Source: Acanthaster planci (Eukaryota > Echinodermata > Asteroidea > Valvatida > Acanthasteridae). From it: 64,000 bases of DNA. Both the position numbers and the translations under genes were made by a program. Positions 11,076-23,500 of this stretch are shown here, piece by piece. Numbering within the stretch: the stretch's first letter is position 1; the number at the start of each line of letters is the position of its first letter. The notes below the pieces were generated by a model. That model was not told where the DNA came from, made no database searches, and saw only the letters and a list, made by a program, of their open reading frames with translations. The DNA lies in the NCBI RefSeq assembly GCF_001949145.1, contig NW_019091469.1, positions 331,701 to 395,700 of the forward strand, written 5' to 3'.

Positions 11076-12461
11076 TCACGTGTTTCCATTGTCTTGGTTG
11101 TCGTTGTCATCGTCATCAGATCCCCATGCTCTCAATCGAACCCTCACTGGCGAGCCATCAGCTGGCCGGTCTTGATGGTTCATCTGCCCGATCTTCTTGA
11201 CGTTACCGAATGTCATGTTGCGTGCATTCAGGTTCCCGACCATCCGCTGGGCGTCCCTTCTCTCTGCATCACTCTCAATGAATTCCCGGGGGCCTCTCCG
11301 GCTGGCTCCGCGGAGGTTCTCCAGGAGCCGGTGGGTGTAATAATCCACGGTCTGGTCAGGGTCGGTCTGCAGCCCCCGGAGCGATCCCGCGAAATTCCGG
11401 ACTCGGTCTGGGAAGTTGGACCTGGCCAAGCGATCCCTGTTGATGTCTAGCAGCGTGGGTCGCTTGTCCTCCCCGAAGATGCTGGGCATGGTGTGTTTCT
11501 GCTGCCTGCAAGAATGGCTTCGCGGTCTCGGTGCTCCCGAGGTGGGTCTTTGAGTTGCCGTGGTGGGTCCCTGTGAGGTGGAAGGTTGCCGTGTTGGAGA
11601 TGATGAAGTTTTCCCGTCTTGTGACGGAGCCGTGAGCAGTCCGCTGCCCTGTCTCGCCAGAGCAGTCTTGGGCCTCTTCGTTTTTGCAGTACCGGTACGC
11701 GTTGTTTTCATTAAATCGGGCATTGCCGTGTTGGGTCTCGGTTTTCTCTTATCATCAGTAAGCAATCCTCGTTGAGTCCTGTGTGAAGGTTCAGTGTCTG
11801 CCATCTGCTCCTCCGACAATGTTTCCTTTGAGGCCGGCACCGCATCTTCTTGCAACGTTACCGGTGAGTTCTGCTTGGGAAGCATACCAGCAGCATTGGA
11901 CAGTCGCCTGACAGTCTGCTGAGTAAGTGAGGCCACACTAGACGGTTTTTCATCTTTTCCCTGATCAGAACCAACGTCCTGCACATCACGAGGAACCATC
12001 GTATCCTGTTTCCCATCGTCGTTCGATTCCACAACGACGACAGGAGTTGCGGCCGGCCTCACCCCCTTGCCGTTCCCGTCGTTGAGAGTTTCACGAGCCA
12101 CGCTGTCTTCCTGGCCAGGGATTTTCTGCGTGGGGCTGACTTTGACGGTGTACTTCTCGTCCTGGCCGCCGACGCTGGTGTTGAAGGTGTAGTTGTCCCG
12201 GTGCAAGAGTTCCCTCAGCAGCTCCCGGTTGTTCGTCATTCGGGCGTGGGTAATCTTGGACCGGTACAGCTTGGTCTGGAATCTCTTGTTGACCACCCTC
12301 TGATCCATGGAGATGCGATGGCTCACCCGGTGTTTGGACACGTCCAGCATCTGGAGGTTCTTGAGCAGCATGGCGTCCAGCTTCCAGTTGGCGGAGAAGA
12401 CCGTCTGGGACTTCTCGCCTACCAGCGCGCCCGGCTGTTTCCTCTCGCCGCGGGAACCCAT
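11076..12461 (-). CDS. Uncharacterised 461-residue protein, basic N-terminus, acidic C-terminus
   Basis: Function not recognised. The ORF runs 461 codons without interruption from the first ATG (12461) to TGA (11076-11078). An in-frame TAA lies upstream at 12513-12515, so this ATG is the first available in the exon. Residues about 10-100 are basic and predicted helical, including FSANWKLDAMLLKNLQ and VSHRISMDQRVVNKRF. Residues about 110-330 are low-complexity, rich in Ser, Thr, Pro, Lys and Gln, and likely disordered. The C-terminal 130 residues again look ordered (PTLLDINRDRLARSNFPDRV, TVDYYTHRLLENLRG, ESDAERRDAQRMVGNL) and end in an Asp/Asn-rich acidic tail. No signal peptide or membrane segment is visible. 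The region is GC-rich relative to its surroundings. The single coding exon and nearby AATAAA fit a real gene, or an expressed retrocopy. Two ordered ends around a disordered middle suggest a scaffold or cytoskeletal-type protein, but this is only a guess. Confidence 0.8.
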   Translation of the reverse strand: MGSRGERKQPGALVGEKSQTVFSANWKLDAMLLKNLQMLDVSKHRVSHRISMDQRVVNKRFQTKLYRSKITHARMTNNRELLRELLHRDNYTFNTSVGGQDEKYTVKVSPTQKIPGQEDSVARETLNDGNGKGVRPAATPVVVVESNDDGKQDTMVPRDVQDVGSDQGKDEKPSSVASLTQQTVRRLSNAAGMLPKQNSPVTLQEDAVPASKETLSEEQMADTEPSHRTQRGLLTDDKRKPRPNTAMPDLMKTTRTGTAKTKRPKTALARQGSGLLTAPSQDGKTSSSPTRQPSTSQGPTTATQRPTSGAPRPRSHSCRQQKHTMPSIFGEDKRPTLLDINRDRLARSNFPDRVRNFAGSLRGLQTDPDQTVDYYTHRLLENLRGASRRGPREFIESDAERRDAQRMVGNLNARNMTFGNVKKIGQMNHQDRPADGSPVRVRLRAWGSDDDDNDNQDNGNT

Positions 12462-12492
12462 TGCTGCTCTGACGATTAAGTGCAACCTTCCT

Positions 12493-12501
12493 TTACACCA
12501 T
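12493..12501 (-). other. Minimal upstream ORF (ATG GTG TAA)
   Basis: On the minus strand, GACCATGGTGTAA lies 32 nt upstream of the main ATG. It has a strong start context (ACC before ATG, G after) but encodes only Met-Val-stop. If the transcript start lies further upstream, this two-codon uORF could reduce translation of the main ORF. No transcript evidence is available. Confidence 0.4.
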
Positions 12502-12515
12502 GGTCTATATTTTTA

Positions 12516-15500
12516 CAGTAACACCTGCCTTTTAGCAGACCAGCAGTGTCCTTCATTGTATGGAAATTCAGTTTCGAATAGGACCACCATTAAGCGTTTT
12601 ATCGCGTACTATGTCTAAATAATGACTTTTGTGTTGGGATACGCCAGTCACAAATGCATTTTCACACACTTTGAAATATTCCAATCCCTTGTCGCCATTT
12701 CGGCAAATTTTCCAAGTCAGCCATCCTCTTGATTGTAAGTGGCCATCGACACTGGTTATAGAGTCCACTTTACACAGTATTAACCACTCAGCCGTTACTT
12801 GAGAACGTGGTATTATCCGTACGGTATCACAATGGGGATGTAACATCAAAGTTCATCTCCATGGTTTTGATAAACTGTGCATCGAACGTATGTATCCATG
12901 TTCTTGAGCCAATTATCTGCAGTTGATTAATTAATGGAGTTGTAATCCCCAGGTGGGCTTGTAGAGAATGGTGGGGACGAAATCCAGAGTGATATTTCAA
13001 GTCTTGTGATAAATCAGATCAAACTGTCTCTCCAAGGCAGACAAAATATCTGCTGGTAATTTTGTAACAGTGTGTGACCATGGCGCCGCTACACGTATAC
13101 GCAGGCCAAGAAAAGTAAACAAAACTCGTCATTCCAAACGCATAACACCGTGACAGCAATGCTCACCAATACACGTTACGGTTGATTTCTTCTAACAGCC
13201 GTCGAAGAGTCAGGCGAACGACACTGGTCGATATTGACTGCTATTTCTGCCTTTTTGGATCACAAGCATACTAGCGCTCCAATCACCTGAATGGTAGTTG
13301 GTCCCGGACAGGTTCCGAGTGAGACTCACCGATACAGAATCGATTAAGCCCGTTTTGTCCGAGTCCACTATGATGCCCGAATAACAGCACAGACATCACT
13401 GGGAAAAAAATGAAGCTGTGTCCTGGCGTAAACAACGAAGAAGGAAAAATCAATTAAATTAGTATCTCGATATCAGCGACACCGAGCTAAACAAATCCAC
13501 GGCATGCCGGATAGTGGTAATCTGGGGGGTGAATGCTGAGCGACTTCCATTGTGCGATTCCGGTAGATGAATGGACGCGGGACAAAGCCCGCTCCATGGC
13601 GACACACAACAGAGGGGGTCGTTACACGGGCCTACCGGAGTTGGCGGGGGGGGGGTTATCTTCGGCTGGTTGGGTTTTGTTGACACTGCTAATAATATAC
13701 CATGACCATCATGCATGCAGTTTTTGTGTTTACTCTTCGAGGGGTAATAACTGAATTTGCGATCTTGCTTGGGTTAAACTGGAAACTTATTCAGGGGATA
13801 TTGATACTGTTTACGACATTTTTAATCCGGTGAAGTTTGGCATTTATTCTTTGTGGATACAAAATCTAATGAAAATATTTCACATAATTATACTTTACAA
13901 ATGTATTCATAACAAACCGGTTAAAGACGCAATTAAAGTTGAAGTGGCTTTACAAAATAGTGAGCACGGTAAACAAGACGAATGCCGTTTATATTAAGGG
14001 TTGGAACATACAGAAATCGGGGCAATTTACAGGCATTTTAACAGAAATAATAGCGACCAAATAATACTCTTGCCACCTGTCTCCCCCCCCAAATAACCAC
14101 ATGTAGGTGTTTTTGCTGGCTCACGCTTCGCAAGCAAACATTGAACATTAAGACTTTATCACTTCCAGACGGATCCTTTATCACAGTGTTAAGACGTGAA
14201 TGAATCATGCAAAATCTGTCTACAAACAGATCATATCAAACATAAACAAAAGTTATACTGGAGTTAAAGAATACAGAAATATCTGCTCTACTATGACAGT
14301 GACAATATTTCTGATCAACTAAAAAATAATAAATCACAAGATTAAGATTTGCTTCAAATCACAGCTGCCGCTTCACGTACCTATCCAGAAGTGCTATGAA
14401 AAGAAACCAAAAACCACTTTCAGTTCATACATCTGTATTTCTTGAGACTTGCACCCGTAAGAAGATAAACTACTGAGACAGCACACGAGAAAATCACCCC
14501 GTGCCAAGTTACTTTAATAGTAAAAGATATCGGTGCATCTTTCTCACAGTTCGTACAGTATAAACGAATTTACAAAATGCATCAGTCTTTTTGCACTGTG
14601 CATAATGAAACTAAAATCATATTTTTGAACAAGCAAAAAACAGAGTCCTATATACAATGGTAAGTCCTTCTGTCTTATTCCAAATTTATTTCCACGAAAA
14701 ATATCTACAGATTTTCAGCAGCGTACGAATAAACTGTAGGGCCAATCAAGCTTCAAGGTGAAGGGGCTCAAAAAGTGCCCGTTTATAAAACAAAAAAAAA
14801 GGCAAGATTGCACATGCCATCTGCGTGACATGGAAAACGTATTAAAAACAGCATGCGAAGCGGAACTGGGGAAGGGAAATTCGTTCCACCTCGTCCCCGT
14901 GATCCTCTGTAATAAACATGCATTATAAAAAGGTAGAGTTTCTGTTGTTGCTATCTAAGCATGACTCAGTTTTCATCGCACGATTAAACAAACAGTACAC
15001 ACTGGTGGGATTATATAGGTTCGTCTTATCTGTTCAGATCATCAAACTAGAAGGCTTGAAGGTCACAAATCAAGTAATAATTCTGTCCGTTTATTTGAGT
15101 AGGACTATAGGACACTTTAAAAACTGCTCGATCTGAATTTACTGTGCCCTTTTCGTTTTCACGGCCAAAACCTACACTTAATTCGCCGAAATGGTGTGGG
15201 AAATGTTCCTTTTGACCTGAAGAGTGGAGAACGTGTTCTTTTTGACCTGGAAAATGACAGAGCAAAACTCATTATGGGTCAGTCTGAGTAAATGTTTCGG
15301 ATTAGATTTCCATCCTGGGAAGGAATTTTACTGTCGCATCCCCTATAGATTGGACGCGACTTGAGGGAGATCCATTACGCTCATTGCTAAACAGATGACA
15401 ATTTTTTAAAGGTGTGTGACGTACTCTTTCCACGTTACTGATGACGCGAAGCTAAGCTTGTCAAATTGTAGAGTCTTTTTTTGACTTTAATTAAGTCTGC

Positions 15501-16174
15501 ACATTGTTTTATCGGGTTAAATGACACTATACGTTATATCACTAGCCAGTTAGTACAATGCTGTTCTGTCTGTACCCGGACTCTAACGTGCATTTAATTG
15601 ATGTTTCTCAGTATCACGGGGTTTCGATTGTTTTTCAGGATTGTTGGGTTTTTTTTAAGGATGATTGTTCTTCAGTACTGCGTGCGAAGGGTTCCCCCCA
15701 ACGCGCGGGGGGGGGAACGGTATGATTTGATGGGGAGGTAATTATTTCCTTTAAGTCTTGATGAGAATGGTAATACTTTATACATTTCCAAATTATTTCA
15801 ATCAATACTAATTATTAATTAAATAAAGGTTCACTTACTATGCATTCATGTATTTTAGCTTAATCAAACTGCTATTACTGTTAATAGTTTGATTAAAAGA
15901 TTAAGAAGTTAACACATGCGAAAAGACTTCGGGATGTTGGAACCACATCAAAGCCTAGCCGTCAACATGTCACAAACATACTATCCCCCTCTAACGGCGA
16001 CATCAAAATACAGGTTACATGTACCTACAGTGAATATTGAGGGCGCTACATTAAAAATCCTCATGTAAACAATCACCCACCGGTTCGCTCAGGCCATGGC
16101 TCAGGGTAAGAATTTTTCAGAGTGGTTAATCTTTAATATTTTGCCTAAAATTAGATTTCCATATGCGGATATAA
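12516..16174. other. Gene-free stretch
   Basis: Probably includes the promoter of the minus-strand gene at its left end, but no TATA/initiator pair was recognised. Otherwise only short ORFs without protein-like patterns. A small 11-bp-arm hairpin lies at 15860-15896 and G-runs at about 13650 and 15708. Confidence 0.45.
15860..15896. repeat. Short AT-rich hairpin
   Basis: TTAATCAAACT (15860-15870) and AGTTTGATTAA (15886-15896) are perfect reverse complements with a 15-nt loop. No T-run or adjacent gene suggests a function. Confidence 0.6.
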
Positions 16175-16332
16175 TTAATATTCCCTTGCAGTGGTTTATG
16201 AGCCATCAAAAAGTCATAAAATGTCCTAAAAACTCAAATAAATGAGGAAAATATTGAATGCATTGTGGGTTTGGATGACATACATGCATGTATGCAATGC
16301 GTTTTATGCACAACCTATGGGAGAAGTGTACC
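16175..16332 (-). repeat. Foldback repeat family, copy E
   Basis: The reverse complement contains CCCATAGGTTGTGCATAAAA, then GTCATCCAAACCCACAATGC, then TTTTTGATGGCTCATAAACC and a GGGAATATTAATTAT tail. The first two blocks recur in plus orientation at 16815-16885, and the last two match 4380-4425. This is the longest copy and shows that the scattered fragments belong to one element. Confidence 0.7.
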
Positions 16333-16814
16333 TGCAAAACATTAATCTGTTTCCATTTTATTTCATACTTCAATTCAAGCCATCCCCTTCAGATAAAGTG
16401 TTGCATTATTAAATTGGGACGAAGATATTCACAATCTTCGAAGTTTAAAGCTTGACAAAGAAGGAAAATTCGGAGAATTCCTTCCAACACCACCGCTTTT
16501 TTGTCACGGACCGTGCTTTGACTAATTTGTGAATATTAATGCTCTTGTATTGTCCAATCAAAATTATGACTTGCAGCTCATTCATCCTGCTTTGACCAGT
16601 CACGTTCATTTTCAGCCAGTAGAGTGACTTGTGCCCTTAAAAGAGGCAATTAAGGATGATTTGTTCTTACAAATATATGAAAAGGTATTCGAAAATGTTT
16701 CTTGTACATGTATAATTAGATAATAATTTAATATGCATGCATCTGTGAGTTGATGAGCAGATACATAAAAGATATTTTAGTAGAAAACTGTAAACTTGAT
16801 TTTTGACTGGTTCG

Positions 16815-16885
16815 CTTCCCCCATAGGGTTGTGCATAAAATGCATTGCTTGTTTGTCATCCACACCCATAATGCATTGCAAACGT
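16815..16885 (+). repeat. Foldback repeat family, copy F
   Basis: cccccatagggttgtgcat, aaatgcattgc and gtcatccacacccataatg match the reverse complement of 16250-16332, so copies E and F form an inverted pair about 480 bp apart. Confidence 0.7.
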
Positions 16886-17334
16886 TGAAAAGGTTTATTA
16901 GATAGCCATTGCTTAGCCACAATTGTTTGGCATGCACAAGGGTTAATCCACTAGTTGCACTACGAACACAGGGCGAGGGTTCCCCTCGTTTTCTCCGAAT
17001 GATGCAATCTACATTCAGAATTCGCATCTTGGCATGAACAGAAAAAAGCCCTTTTTAGCTTGTTATAGTTGAGCTCTAAAGACACATGACACAATTTGGA
17101 TGCTTGCATATTTATTTGAACAGATAAAATCAGAGAAAATATATTTTCCGCAGAGGTGCTCTTTAAGACCATAAGTAGTAAGCACAGCACAGCGCACATT
17201 TAGTATTACCTTGAAGGAAAAATCTGCTTAATGTAGTGACAAAACAATGGAAATCTCTATGTGCCCACAACCATTCTGCTAAAGTAGGCCACACTTTTCT
17301 GCTGTTACTGTCAAACAGCACAATGAAATTAGGC

Positions 17335-17515
17335 CCTGGACATCTCTTGACACCCTGTGCACAAGCCTTATGAGAATCGTATGAAAAGAATAGTGTTTTG
17401 TCAGGAAATGCTTAAGTGTTTTTCTGCCAAATTTGATTTTTAGGGAATACATCACTTTCTGATGGCTGATATATGTATGTCTCTCTAGGGAAAAATTAGT
17501 AATGTCCATGTTAAG
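17335..17515 (+). repeat. Foldback repeat family, copy C
   Basis: Contains CTGTGCACAAGCC, GAATAGTGTTTTG, CACTTTCTGATGGCTG and AGGGAAAAATTAG, matching copies A and D. Minus-strand ORFs here are repeat-derived. Confidence 0.6.
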
Positions 17516-20441
17516 AATTTTTCCCCCCGGGGAAAGATCCCTTTTTCTGCCTGTGTTCTGCCCTCAGTCAAGGTACAGTCTATTATTTGTCATGTGTGTG
17601 TATTATATTTGAGGCAAAAAAAATGAGTCAAATCTAAAGAAGTGTGCCCAAGACCGAACTTGATGAAGTTTCAGCTCAGTAAACTCTTTATGATGGACTG
17701 TACCTTTAAAGTACATGTATTCACTTGTTTGCACTCTTGTGGCAGGGAATGTACCGGCACCAGTAATCAGTACGATAATTTGGATGCTATAGACAAATCC
17801 GACAACATGCCATTCCAAGGGGCCATTTATACTCACGTAGCTGTCTCAACCTGAGCACGCATGCATGCGCACTTCGGCAATGGACTACTGCCAATTGGTC
17901 ACGGAGGAATTTCACACGCAGGCACCCCGCCTGCGTGCCAACAGGATTGCCCCGTAGTAATGGCTTCTAATTTCGGTGGTCGGATTTGTCTATAAGTGCT
18001 CCTAAGGCACTTAGCAGAGATGATGATGACCCATTTGCATGCACTTTATATAACTAATTTCATGCTTGCCTGAAGAGATACATGTATCATCTGACATGAT
18101 GACCGACCAATATGCCTAACATAGGCTAATATGCAACAACAAGCATTACTGTAATTAATAGAAGTAACTGTAAGTCACTTGTAAGCATGTCACACAGAAT
18201 TAAAAGATGTGACAAGTGTTTGGGACAATCCCTCTCCAAACAACAAAGTGAGCGCTTCATTTTTATCCATCACTGACGAGCAATATACGGTAGGCCTGTG
18301 CATAGACTCTGTTAGTGCAGAGTATAGATGAAGCCAACAGTAGTTTATTTTAAATGTCATCAACAGCAAATTTTGATAAGAGGGCACCCAGAAAATTATC
18401 CCCTCCCTCCCACAAAATCCTGCCATATTCTAGAGGTTTAAATCTACTATCATTCCCCTGACACAGGTGAGGATGACAAAACTTGTGCACCACCTCTCTC
18501 TACTTGTAACACTAGTTACTGATAGCACAGTCTTGAATCCTCCATTTCACTATCTTTTCCACAAACTTGTGAGTAAAAGTTTGTCCAGATTTAGATTCAA
18601 GTGTAAGAGCTTTTGGTGTCTGTAGATTCGCTCAAGGAAACGCCTGAGGGAAATATGGCACTTTTGTCAAAAGACAGTTTTGTGGAATGAACCCCCCCTT
18701 CCCTGCCATAAAATAGGGTTGATTCCGCCAAATTTTGACGCCTACATGTTATAGATAGACATCATGGCATCTTGGCTGAAATCATGCCAACCTGTGTACA
18801 CTAACCAGCCACGGAGAAGGCTTATTGGCGCCTACAATGTACCTGTACTTGTTGTTGCAAAATACATTGAGCTACTGAAAGGCAAATTCATGTATGCAAC
18901 TTGGATACCAGCCCATGGGACTGTTAATCTGATCTGGAGCTACAAAATGTCTTATAGCTCAGTGATCTAATTTCAGGTTTGGATGTTGCTTCCATGTACT
19001 TCATTTACATTTAGTGCTATCCTAAGGCTAGTACACTATGTTTTCATGTGCTAAGCCATGCTGTCAGACACACCAATAAGCACTCTGATATTCATGGTTT
19101 TATACAGATCCTTAAGTACGATTGGAGACATGTACAGATGCATGTGGGAGGGGGGAAGGAATGCTGTGGAAAGGAGATCCAGGTATTTGCTGAACTGTCA
19201 AATGGAAACCAACCTATTATTTGTGCTGTGCTACAAAATTTTTCTTGCTAATTAATGTTAAAAGTGCAATGGAAAAGCCACGGTCAGATATGTGTATACA
19301 TATGTACACTTTCTTTTGTCCAGGGAGTGAAAATTCTCTCTATCTGACCAAAGTACATGGACAGACATGTACATGTATTGTGGGGCTAAAATGATTTAAT
19401 ATGTTCCGTAATTTACGCATTTGAATCATTTGAGTTTTCAACTCTAGTTGTCTTATGTGTACATTCATTCAGAGACTTTCGGTGTAACATTAAAGCAAGT
19501 GTTGCTTTAAATTTCCTGGTCCTTATTGTCAGTAGGTGAGAAACTTCCACTTTGTGGGATTGTGAGAGCTGTGTATTTTGGAAATTGTAATTTTCACTAC
19601 CCCGGAACAACCATGCGTCAAGTTTCAAAGAAGGACTGTCGCCTCCTGCATGTCGGTCATCATTGTTTTAAAATGAGATCACTATGATTGTATCTATTCA
19701 TGCTTCATTCATTTGATTGTTTGGATAATTTTTGTATGTTCTAGAATCTTCTCATTTAAAAAAAATTGATTTGCCTGTACATATACATGTATGTACATAA
19801 TGTGCAATGATATAAATCAAAGTTTCAATCACCTGCTTAATCCTTCCTTTTACCTCCCTCGCTGGTTGTGCTGAACGCTCTTTCAACACCCTTGCAGCAT
19901 TCAGTGTGTGAACCTATTCAGTATCCACATCAGAGTCAGCACTTGTTAATATTTGGCTGAAAGCAATTCGGGTAATAAGTCCCTTACATCTTTCAACTCG
20001 AATGCAGTTGTGGACTCATGGTAGTGACATAAGCACGTGTCCATGTCCACGTACATGTACTTGTAGCTGGAGGATGAAGTGAGATCGAGGTCCTACCCCC
20101 TCTCAGCTAATTTGTCCGTTGAACTCGCCTGTATGTGCGTGTCAAGTTGCTGGATGCTTGTGTACATGTAGCTGATCTCGTCTCAGTTAACACTTAGCAA
20201 TGCCCAACAGCTTTAGGCGGAAAGTTATTAACTTTCTGTCGCAATGTGTACAAAAGCAAGCTGGAAAGCCATGCAGTATCCACACCATGGATAATAAAGT
20301 GCGACGCTTGGTAACAAACAAACCTCACTCCCACATCTCTGCTCAAACCCCCCCTCCCTTTTACCTTGACAGATCCTTGGATTCGCATTCTGAAGACCAC
20401 TCCAGCCTTCCAGGAGAAAGGACACATCGCATTAAGTGACC
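17516..20441. other. Upstream region of the POLR1D-like gene
   Basis: No coding exon seen. It contains several exact TACATGTA palindromes (near 17711, 18077, 19368, 19784, 20053 and 20162). The promoter of the POLR1D-like gene should lie near its right end, but no TATA box is evident, as is usual for housekeeping genes. Confidence 0.45.
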
Positions 20442-20515
20442 ATGGCCGTAGTGTCCGATTCCGCGCAACCAGACTCTTGTAGTAGAGCAAGTGGAGAAGA
20501 AGATGAACTGGAAAG
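20442..20515 (+). CDS. POLR1D: POLR1D-like exon 1
   Basis: 74 nt, ending GAAAG|GTAGG at phase 2. In human POLR1D the shared first exon likewise ends just after the ELER-encoding bases, before splicing to either RPAC2 or isoform-2 exons. Confidence 0.75.
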
Positions 20516-23500
20516 GTAGGATTCCCAAGAGGATTAGCATATACTTGGGGCTTGACTTACATGTACACTTGCTGAAAACCTTTGTGCATATAAATGTGTA
20601 CTTTAATTTCAGCAAGCTGCATTAGCCAGCTGAAATGCCGTTTCCAATTAATCCTGGAAGCCATTCTGGGCAATTCAGCATTGGTGCCACTCATGTTACA
20701 GTTCCCGATCATTCTGCCACAGGTGAACAATTTGTCAAATAACCAACAAACAAAATTTAACTTTGAGAACAGCCATGTTATATGAAGGTGTACAATCTTG
20801 CTCCATTTGGTTGTGAATAGAGGCAGAAGGATTTGTCAAATAGTCTTTGGACGCTTTTGTAAGTGTGTTAATGTACTGAAAAAAAGTAGATATTGTCATT
20901 AGAACAAAAAGGTCTCTCTGTCATTGTTTGCTGTTGTTTTGTGCACTGTGTGTTGAAGTGTGCAAACAAATTTTGGGCTGATTCCGGCCTGCAGGCATTA
21001 ATGTTCAAAACATTCAAATGCAAGTCCAAGCAGTTATGCAAAATCTTATCTGAGGCTGCATCCGAATCTCTTGTGTAGAGCTAGATCTAGGTCTTCGCTC
21101 CATTCTAAATGCGTGGAGACATGCAGACAATAGACCTAGCTGTAGCTCTGAAAGCCCATTTCGGACATGGCCTGAGACTGTTCAAAACTCCTGAAACCTT
21201 AAAAAAAGTGACTAGATGCTCACTACAATTTGATTTGTAAATATCCAGTTGTGATAAACACATGGTAATTTGATTTTAAATATCCAGTAATGATAATTAG
21301 ACATTAATTTGAGTTTTAAATATCCAATCATGCTGATCAGACATTATAGAATTGCATGCCTTATGGTGCTTCCACTGAAGCTGTTCATTGTAAATATTCA
21401 ACCTAATGTATAGTACATTATACCTTTCCGTACTGTGCAAAGTACATGTATGTAGAAAGTACTCCATAGATTACAGTGCCTTGAATCCGACCGTGGAAAT
21501 ACGGGGGGATTGAAGCTGTGTGACCAATACGGCACCAGTGCACATACATGTTTGTGTACTGGCAGCTGCAGCTAAAAATCATTTAGGCTAGGCCCTTAGT
21601 TGAGCCTGAATGCACCACCAATCCTTTTAGGAGCACATGACAACTTTTACTTGCTGTTTTGATGGAGGCAAATGGATCAGACGTATCCATGAGATTAAGG
21701 TGGGCTTACCTGCAGAGCTTGCTGTATTAGGGGCTGTTTGACTGGGGGAGATTGTGGATATCTGGTGACAGCTGGTTCAGAGCCCCCGGAGCATATTGAT
21801 CCATCTTGGGATAGAGTATCAGAGACGCACGCACGGGGCCTCTGCATTGGTTGGTCCAGCAGAGCAAATCTGTACACCAGTGTTAAGATGAAAGGAAAGG
21901 TCACAGAAATACAATACCGATGCAGTGATGCTGTGGCATAAATGTGTGTCCAGGACTGAGGGGTGGGGAAAGACTTCAATCAAAAAATTGCCTTGTCATG
22001 GAGATTCAACCGGAGCCCGGGTCACCAAATGACACAGGGGAGCACTGTGATACAGATGAACATCTTATATCTATACCCCTTAATGTAACATCAAAACAAC
22101 GTGTATAAAAAAAGCTTTTATCATTTCTTTTTCCCTTTTCAGTACTATTGAATATGTTTTGGTTTTTTAGGGAGTTCCAAACACGTTCCAAACGACTACA
22201 AATGAAGTGCATGCGCACATGTACATTTAGCAATACTTGTACTGTTGCACTCTTCCCAGGGCCCGGCTTTTTGGACTGTGCCAACTAATTTAGCACCTCT
22301 GTGTCTGTCCACTCTTGTCCAAAAAAACCCCCTGTGTGTCACTTTTCAACTTGCTGATAAACTTTTCGCTCACCCTTCTGAAAACATGTTCATATTGGAT
22401 TGGAAAATAGACACCTACATGTAGTTAAGGAAGTAAGGAATTGATTTGTCCCTGTCTTGTCAGAAAAACAAATTTCTCAAAAAAATGGATTTTTACATCC
22501 AGAGACAAGGGATCAGATAACTATCATATTGACCAGACTTGGCATGAATTACAAATCTAAGAATAACACTCGCAGGGCCACAACATCTGCAGAAGTGAAA
22601 GCAAATGTACCTGATATTTGCATTATGGATTTTTACCCTCCTTTTTTACTACTTCAGAAAGGACATTGAGTTCGTCTTCTGGGACAGCCATGTAATATCC
22701 AGAGGCAGATGAAGGTTTTGAGAGATTGAAAACCCTTATGCCTGTGGGCTGCCAAAGATAGGACAATGGAGACAAAAACAATAACAGACACCTGTTAAAT
22801 CCTCCTCTTGCCAGCAAAGCCCCCCTCCGTCTTGGATCCAACCTGGATCTGCCCTTCATGTCCCAGTGCGTTAATCTCGTAAAGAAAAATGGATTAGAAT
22901 GTCCTTGGCTTTCTTTTGCGTCCCCTTTCAGCTTTCAAAATGACAAGACTACATGTATGTCTGTGCTATTATGTGCCCTGTGATGCATGTATGTAGACGT
23001 AGTCTTGGTCCCATTTCTAGTCTAGTCTTGTTCAGAAAATCAGAAGACATCACTGAGGTGCTACCTCTCTCACATGCATGCCACACACATACTGTACTCA
23101 ATTTGAGGCACACCTTCATTGTGACAATCTTGTTGGTCAAAGTTAAAGGAGCATGAGTGGAGGGTGTGTGGGAAGGCCAGTGCACAGGTGTGGTTCTGCT
23201 TCACCTGTGTAGCTTCTCCTTGTGGTCTTATAGACATGTAGGCATGTAATATCAATCTCGGTGGTCAAAATGAAATGTTTCCACTTGGATTATCAAATTC
23301 TGAGTTAACAAAAGCGTTCCCACACCTGTAGGTAACAGTTCCTCACTTCGTGGCCCCCATAATACATTTTGCATGCACCTGTACCAACTTTTGGAACAGG
23401 ATTTCCTGTGCAAACCGATGCAGTTTAGATGCGTACATAGTTATCAGGCCACTGTTAGGAAGTTTCTGCACTTACATGCGCATGTACATGTATGACAAGC

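Noticed and set aside
11034-12618. Plus-strand ORFs opposite the 461-codon gene
   Set aside because: Antisense shadows in GC-rich coding DNA.
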